Assembly (NCBI GenBank): GCA_963648435.1
Contig: CAVJDT010000041.1
Coordinates: 1 to 16,024 of the forward strand
Source of the DNA: UMGS75 sp963648435
Lineage (GTDB): Bacteria > Bacillota_I > Bacilli_A > ML615J-28 > CAG-313
Direction: 5' to 3'
Length of the DNA stretch: 16,024 nucleotides
The notes under the pieces were generated by a model, which made no database searches, had not been told where the DNA came from, and saw nothing but the letters and a program-made list of their open reading frames with translations. Each line of letters begins with the position of its first letter. The first letter of the stretch is position 1. Position numbers and translations under genes: made by a program. Positions 14,254-16,024 of the stretch are shown here, piece by piece.

Positions 14254-16024
14254 TTAAAAAAGTAAAAAAAATAAATAAGAAAGATTATAAGAAAGCATTA
14301 GCACGTTTTACTACTATATTTATATTATTGATTTGCTTTTTATCTTTATTTAAGATAAATGCAAAAGCAGATGAAGAAGTAAATCAACCTACCGTCTATG
14401 CGAATGATACTTCCGTTACACAAGATGGTGGGACCTACATTTATATTTACGCCAAGGATTTTGTAAATATTTCTAGTCTAGATTTATTTGTGTACTATGA
14501 TTCTTCTGCGTTCAATCTAGGAAGTGTATCTAAAGGTGAATTTATATCAAGTGAACTTGATGATGTAAATGCTGAAACCGCTGGTGAGATTAAACTTAGT
14601 TTTATCTCATCTGATGGTATTAGTGGAAACGGTGTACTACTAACAATATTTTTATATGCTAAAAATGAAGCAGAAATTAAAGAATATCCATTAGAAGTAG
14701 TAGTAGGGGATTGTTATGATAATACAATAAATTTAGTAAGTGTTTCTACTTCTAATTGTAAAATTAAAGTAGAAAAAGCACCAGTAATAACTGAGACTGT
14801 ATATTTTTATCCTAATAATACTTATTATAATGAGATTAAAAGACAAAATGACGAAATAACAGTAAGCTTTTACACTTATAATTCATATGAATTTGCATCA
14901 GCAGATTTTGAAATTAATTATGATGATGAAATGCTTGCCTTAAAATCCATAAATTTGGATGACTCACTTAAAAATACAGAATCAGCTTTATTTTCAATTA
15001 ACGATAAAACAGCTGGTTATGTCAAAATATCTTATGCGGCACTATCTGGGGTACCATCCTATGTTACAGTTCTTGAAGTTACATTTGTAGTTATAAAAGA
15101 CAAAACTACTAGAACCCAAATTGAATTTACCTCATCTGCTATATATGATTCTGATTTAAATGCATATAATGGTTCAAAAGTATTTGTTAATGTAGATACT
15201 GAAGAAATCCCTAAAGTAATTACTTATCCCAAAGTTTTGTTAAATGTAAAAAGTGTTAATGCATTAGAAGTTGAATTAGAAGTAATAGCAGAAAAAGATA
15301 CATTACTTGCAGCGGGAGACTTTTTTATTGAATTTAATTCAAATGAGTATGAATGTACAGAAATCATAAAAACATTAAATTATTCAATGATTGTTGGAAA
15401 CATTTCATTTAAAACCAATAAGGTGAGATTTTCATTCATTTATGAAAATGGAATTAGTGAGGATTCTGTAATTGCTCGAATAAAATTTAAAGTAATTGCA
15501 CCATGTGAAACAGTTAGCGAATTTATATTAGATGGAAGTAAATTAACAGATAAGGATTTCAATGAACAAACAGTTGAATACGTTAATACAACAATTGAAA
15601 TTCCTCATAATTATTCAAATGAGTTTACAGTTGATAAAGTATCAACTTGTACAGAAAATGGCATTAAATCACGTCATTGTACGCGATGCAATAAAACAAC
15701 AGATGTTACTTTAATACCTACGCTAGGCCATGATTTAATCCATCATGAAAAACTAGATCCAACTTGTACTACTAAAGGTCACACTGAATATGATACATGT
15801 AGTAGATGTGATTATACAACATTTAAAGAATTACTATCACTTGGACATAAAGAAAGTGAATGGATAATCGATAAAGATTCTAGCTGTACTCTTGATGGCA
15901 CAAAACATAAAGAATGTACAGTCTGTCATAAAACACTAGTTACAGAAGTAATTAATAGACTCGGTCATGATTTAATCCATCATGAAAAGTTAGATCCAAC
16001 TTGTACTACTAAAGGTCATACTGA
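14250..16024 (+). CDS. Secreted scaffold protein with three cohesin-like modules (3' end outside window)
   Basis: The gene runs off the right edge; at least 591 residues are visible. Residues 1-40 form a Lys-rich signal peptide with hydrophobic core TIFILLICFLSLF and probable cleavage AKA|D. Three modules of about 130-140 residues follow (about 47-175, 182-318, 325-452). Each has the cohesin pattern of a beta sandwich with a YD or similar turn after strand three (VYYDSSAFNLGSV; INYDDEMLALKSI; IEFNSNEYECTEI) and strands such as IKLSFISSDG, VKISYAALSG and VRFSFIYENG. From 453 onward come Cys/His repeats of the CTxxGxxxxxCxxC...LGH kind. ATG 14250 overlaps the protease stop as ATGA with no good Shine-Dalgarno site, so translation is probably coupled. 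The likely partner is the protease's dockerin. Individual module calls are less certain than the overall cohesin assignment. Confidence 0.75.
   Translation, partial: MIKKVKKINKKDYKKALARFTTIFILLICFLSLFKINAKADEEVNQPTVYANDTSVTQDGGTYIYIYAKDFVNISSLDLFVYYDSSAFNLGSVSKGEFISSELDDVNAETAGEIKLSFISSDGISGNGVLLTIFLYAKNEAEIKEYPLEVVVGDCYDNTINLVSVSTSNCKIKVEKAPVITETVYFYPNNTYYNEIKRQNDEITVSFYTYNSYEFASADFEINYDDEMLALKSINLDDSLKNTESALFSINDKTAGYVKISYAALSGVPSYVTVLEVTFVVIKDKTTRTQIEFTSSAIYDSDLNAYNGSKVFVNVDTEEIPKVITYPKVLLNVKSVNALEVELEVIAEKDTLLAAGDFFIEFNSNEYECTEIIKTLNYSMIVGNISFKTNKVRFSFIYENGISEDSVIARIKFKVIAPCETVSEFILDGSKLTDKDFNEQTVEYVNTTIEIPHNYSNEFTVDKVSTCTENGIKSRHCTRCNKTTDVTLIPTLGHDLIHHEKLDPTCTTKGHTEYDTCSRCDYTTFKELLSLGHKESEWIIDKDSSCTLDGTKHKECTVCHKTLVTEVINRLGHDLIHHEKLDPTCTTKGHT
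15726..16024 (+). repeat. 237-bp repeat in the Cys/His region of the cohesin gene
   Basis: The 62 bases at 15726-15787 recur at 15963-16024 with four visible substitutions, an offset of 237 bp (79 codons). Both encode GHDLIHHEKLDPTCTTKGHT. A related, more diverged unit precedes them (CTENGIKSRHCTRC) and another lies between (CTLDGTKHKECTVC). The window ends inside the second copy, so further copies may follow. Confidence 0.85.

Overview
The window comes from a strongly AT-rich bacterium that uses the standard code: TGG encodes Trp throughout and TGA ends two of the genes. Shine-Dalgarno sites are of the AAGGAG/AGGAGG type. Lipoprotein signals, Listeria-Bacteroides (InlB-type) repeats, a DUF4143 ATPase and dockerin/cohesin modules together suggest a low-GC Bacillota, probably a gut or rumen member of the Erysipelotrichia/RF39-like lineages. 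That placement is inference. Every gene lies on the + strand.

Layout. (1) 3-206: the C-terminal end of a probable TetR-type regulator, then about 390 bp of AT-rich intergenic DNA. (2) 600-2525: a cytoplasmic TPR/Sel1-type helical repeat protein. (3) 2967-5102: a lipoprotein with five 68-residue InlB-type repeats followed by an SGNH/GDSL hydrolase, with its own promoter and a good terminator. (4) 5299-7212: rmuC and a downstream gene with an HNH-like His/Asn pattern, preceded by an extended -10 promoter and a leader that can form competing hairpins. A 20-codon ORF overlaps the end of the second gene. (5) 7344-9465: a DUF4143-type AAA ATPase behind a triplicated 33-bp promoter-like repeat, followed by a truncated, frameshifted paralogue. 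(6) 9697-16024 (runs off the window): a 1518-residue subtilisin-family lipoprotein ending in a type I-like dockerin, overlapping by ATGA a gene for a secreted protein with three cohesin-like modules and Cys/His repeats.

The last pair is the most interesting part. Adjacent, translationally coupled genes encode a dockerin-tagged protease and a probable cohesin scaffold, which suggests a small cellulosome-like assembly built around proteolysis rather than polysaccharide degradation. The protease is itself predicted to be lipid-anchored and carries a beta-helix interrupted by what looks like a C-type-lectin-like module. The SGNH lipoprotein is a second cell-surface hydrolase but has no dockerin. 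The remaining genes (TPR protein, RmuC, ATPase) are intracellular or inner-membrane functions with no visible link to the surface system.
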